A stretch of DNA of 6,221 nucleotides from an uncultured Alphaproteobacteria bacterium (GTDB lineage: Bacteria > Pseudomonadota > Alphaproteobacteria > Rhizobiales > Hyphomicrobiaceae): assembly GCA_937950105.1 (NCBI GenBank), contig CALFEM010000234.1, forward strand, positions 1-6,221, given 5' to 3'. The notes beneath the pieces were generated by a model. It saw only the letters and a program-made list of their open reading frames with translations, did no database searches and was not told where the DNA came from. Each line of letters opens with the position of its first letter. The first letter of the stretch is position 1. The position numbers and the translations under genes were made by a program. Shown in pieces: positions 4,900 through 6,221 of this stretch.

Positions 4900-6090
4900 A
4901 TGGCAGAGACGGACATCCGCTCGTTCAACATCAACTTCGGGCCCCAGCATCCGGCGGCGCACGGCGTGCTGCGCCTGGTGCTGGAACTCGACGGCGAGGT
5001 CGTCACGCGCGTCGATCCGCACGTCGGCCTCTTGCATCGCGGCACCGAGAAGCTGATCGAGCACAAGACGTACCTGCAGGCGATCGGTTACTTCGACCGC
5101 CTCGACTACGTGGCGCCGATGAACCAGGAGCACGCCTTCTGCCTCGCCGCCGAGCGCCTGCTCGGGCTCGAGGTGCCGTATCGCGGCCAGCTCATCCGCG
5201 TGCTCTACAGTGAGATCGGCCGCATCCTCTCCCACCTCCTCAACATCACCACGCAGGCGCTCGACGTCGGCGCGCTGACGCCGCCCGTGTGGGGCTTCGA
5301 GGAGCGCGAGAAGCTGATGATCTTCTACGAGCGGGCGTCGGGCGCGCGCATGCACGCCAAGTATTTCCGCATCGGCGGCGTGCATCAGGACATCCCGCCG
5401 GAGCTCGTGCAGGACATCGCCGCCTGGTGCGATCCGTTCCTCAAGGTGTGCGACGATCTCGAAGGCCTGCTGACCGACAACCGCATCTTCAAACAGCGCA
5501 ACGTCGACATCGGCGTCGTCAGCCTCACCGACGGCTTCGACTGGGGCTTCTCCGGCGTCATGGTGCGCGGCTCGGGCGCGGCGTGGGATCTCAGGAAGGC
5601 GCAGCCCTACGAGTGCTACTCCGAGATGGATTTCGACATTCCGATCGGCAAGAACGGCGACTGCTACGATCGCTACCTCATCCGCATGCAGGAAATGCGC
5701 GAGAGCGTGAAGATCATGAAGCAGTGCTGCGCCAAGCTGCTGTCGCCCGAAGGCCAGGGTCCGGTCTCGGCAGGCAACAACAAGGTGGTGCCTCCAAAGC
5801 GTGGTGAGATGAAGCGCTCGATGGAAGCGCTGATCCATCACTTCAAGCTCTACACCGAGGGCTTCCGCGTGCCCCCCGGCGAGGTCTACGCCTGCGTCGA
5901 GGCGCCGAAGGGCGAGTTCGGCGTCTATCTCGTCTCCGACGGCTCCAACAAGCCGTACCGCTGCAAGATCCGCGCGCCGGGCTTCCCGCACCTGTCGGCG
6001 ATGGACTTCATGAACCGCGGCCACATGCTGGCCGACGTCTCCGCTATCATCGGCTCGCTCGACATCGTGTTCGGTGAGATCGACCGATGA
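4900..6090 (+). CDS. nuoD: NADH-quinone oxidoreductase subunit D
   Basis: NuoD (49 kDa subunit) builds the quinone-binding pocket of complex I together with NuoB, and descends from the large subunit of [NiFe] hydrogenases. The 396-residue protein is complete. The N-terminal GPQHPAAHG (14-22) and Y70 in RLDYVAP correspond by offset to Thermus Nqo4 His38 (here H21) and Tyr87 (here Y70), the residues proposed to hold the quinone head group. The segment [15 protein letters not shown] (41-55) is the family signature. [29 protein letters not shown] and [15 protein letters not shown] follow in order, and it ends [11 protein letters not shown] as expected. The hydrogenase-type nickel-ligand cysteines are absent, as is normal. 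The start ATG 4900 ([14 protein letters not shown]) has GAGG at 4890-4893; an in-frame upstream extension to 4780 only reads through the repeats. nuoE would be expected next but is not visible. Confidence 0.98.
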   Translation: MAETDIRSFNINFGPQHPAAHGVLRLVLELDGEVVTRVDPHVGLLHRGTEKLIEHKTYLQAIGYFDRLDYVAPMNQEHAFCLAAERLLGLEVPYRGQLIRVLYSEIGRILSHLLNITTQALDVGALTPPVWGFEEREKLMIFYERASGARMHAKYFRIGGVHQDIPPELVQDIAAWCDPFLKVCDDLEGLLTDNRIFKQRNVDIGVVSLTDGFDWGFSGVMVRGSGAAWDLRKAQPYECYSEMDFDIPIGKNGDCYDRYLIRMQEMRESVKIMKQCCAKLLSPEGQGPVSAGNNKVVPPKRGEMKRSMEALIHHFKLYTEGFRVPPGEVYACVEAPKGEFGVYLVSDGSNKPYRCKIRAPGFPHLSAMDFMNRGHMLADVSAIIGSLDIVFGEIDR

Positions 6091-6173
6091 TTTCGAGGCC
6101 GGCAACCAAGACGAACGCCCGCAATTGCGCCATCGGTACACGTTCCGAGTGAAAGGCCCGTGTCTCCTGTCAC
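6091..6173. other. Short stretch after nuoD without a recognisable gene
   Basis: An ATG overlapping the nuoD stop (6087) opens only a 21-codon frame that ends at TGA 6150-6152 and bears no resemblance to NuoE. No ribosome-binding site plus start for nuoE can be supported. The stretch is either a real spacer or the low-quality or chimeric end of a contig, since adapter sequence follows directly. Confidence 0.5.
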
Positions 6174-6221
6174 AGATCGGAAGAGCGTCGTGTAGGGAAA
6201 GAGTGTAGATCTCGGTGGTCG
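6174..6221 (+). other. Illumina adapter contamination at the contig end
   Basis: The last 48 bases begin AGATCGGAAGAGCGTCGTGT and continue as the reverse complement of the Illumina TruSeq universal (P5-side) adapter, base for base as far as the window goes. This is library-preparation sequence from read-through of a short insert. It should be trimmed and should not be read as genome. Confidence 0.97.

Noticed and set aside
4861..6141. 426-residue minus-strand frame opposite nuoD
   Set aside because: Mirror frame of a high-GC gene, full of VDA/HADE/LEEV-type repeats, with no recognisable domain; nuoD on the plus strand is unambiguous.

Overview
The window looks like a piece of a high-GC alphaproteobacterial chromosome, most likely Hyphomicrobiales (Rhizobiales). 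The NuoA, NuoB, NuoC and NuoD sequences carry the alphaproteobacterial complex I wording, and NuoC and NuoD are separate proteins, not the NuoCD fusion of enterobacteria. It is one end of an Illumina assembly: the last 48 bases (6174-6221) are sequencing adapter, not genome.

Left part (1-1530). The first ~54-58 bases look like the terminal repeats of an IS21-family insertion sequence lying mostly off the window. A gene-free stretch with three TTGTGTCA direct repeats follows and runs up to the 3' end of a tRNA-Val(UAC) gene on the minus strand. An orphan NarL/FixJ-type response regulator (587-1273, plus strand) sits between this tRNA and a minus-strand tRNA-Asp(GUC), which has a good promoter upstream.

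Middle (1531-2290). A minus-strand gene of unknown function (1666 to about 2031) is divergent from the nuo operon, with about 260 bases between them that probably hold both promoters.

Right part (2291-6090). The start of the respiratory complex I operon: nuoA, nuoB (overlapping nuoA by 10 bases), nuoC, a FlK-like hotdog thioesterase, a four-helix-bundle protein of the 23S rRNA intervening-sequence (IVP) family, then nuoD. NuoB, C and D are parts of the peripheral arm of NADH:quinone oxidoreductase and NuoA is a small membrane subunit next to the quinone site. The thioesterase and the four-helix-bundle gene are not complex I subunits.

The most striking structure is a set of degenerate 7-base tandem repeats in the operon gaps. 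One array forms an imperfect hairpin between nuoB and nuoC. Two others, in opposite orientation, flank the four-helix-bundle gene, so that gene sits in the loop of a potential large stem. This resembles the layout of intervening sequences in bacterial 23S rRNA and suggests that a small mobile or RNA-processed element has entered the complex I transcript. nuoE is not visible after nuoD before the adapter begins.
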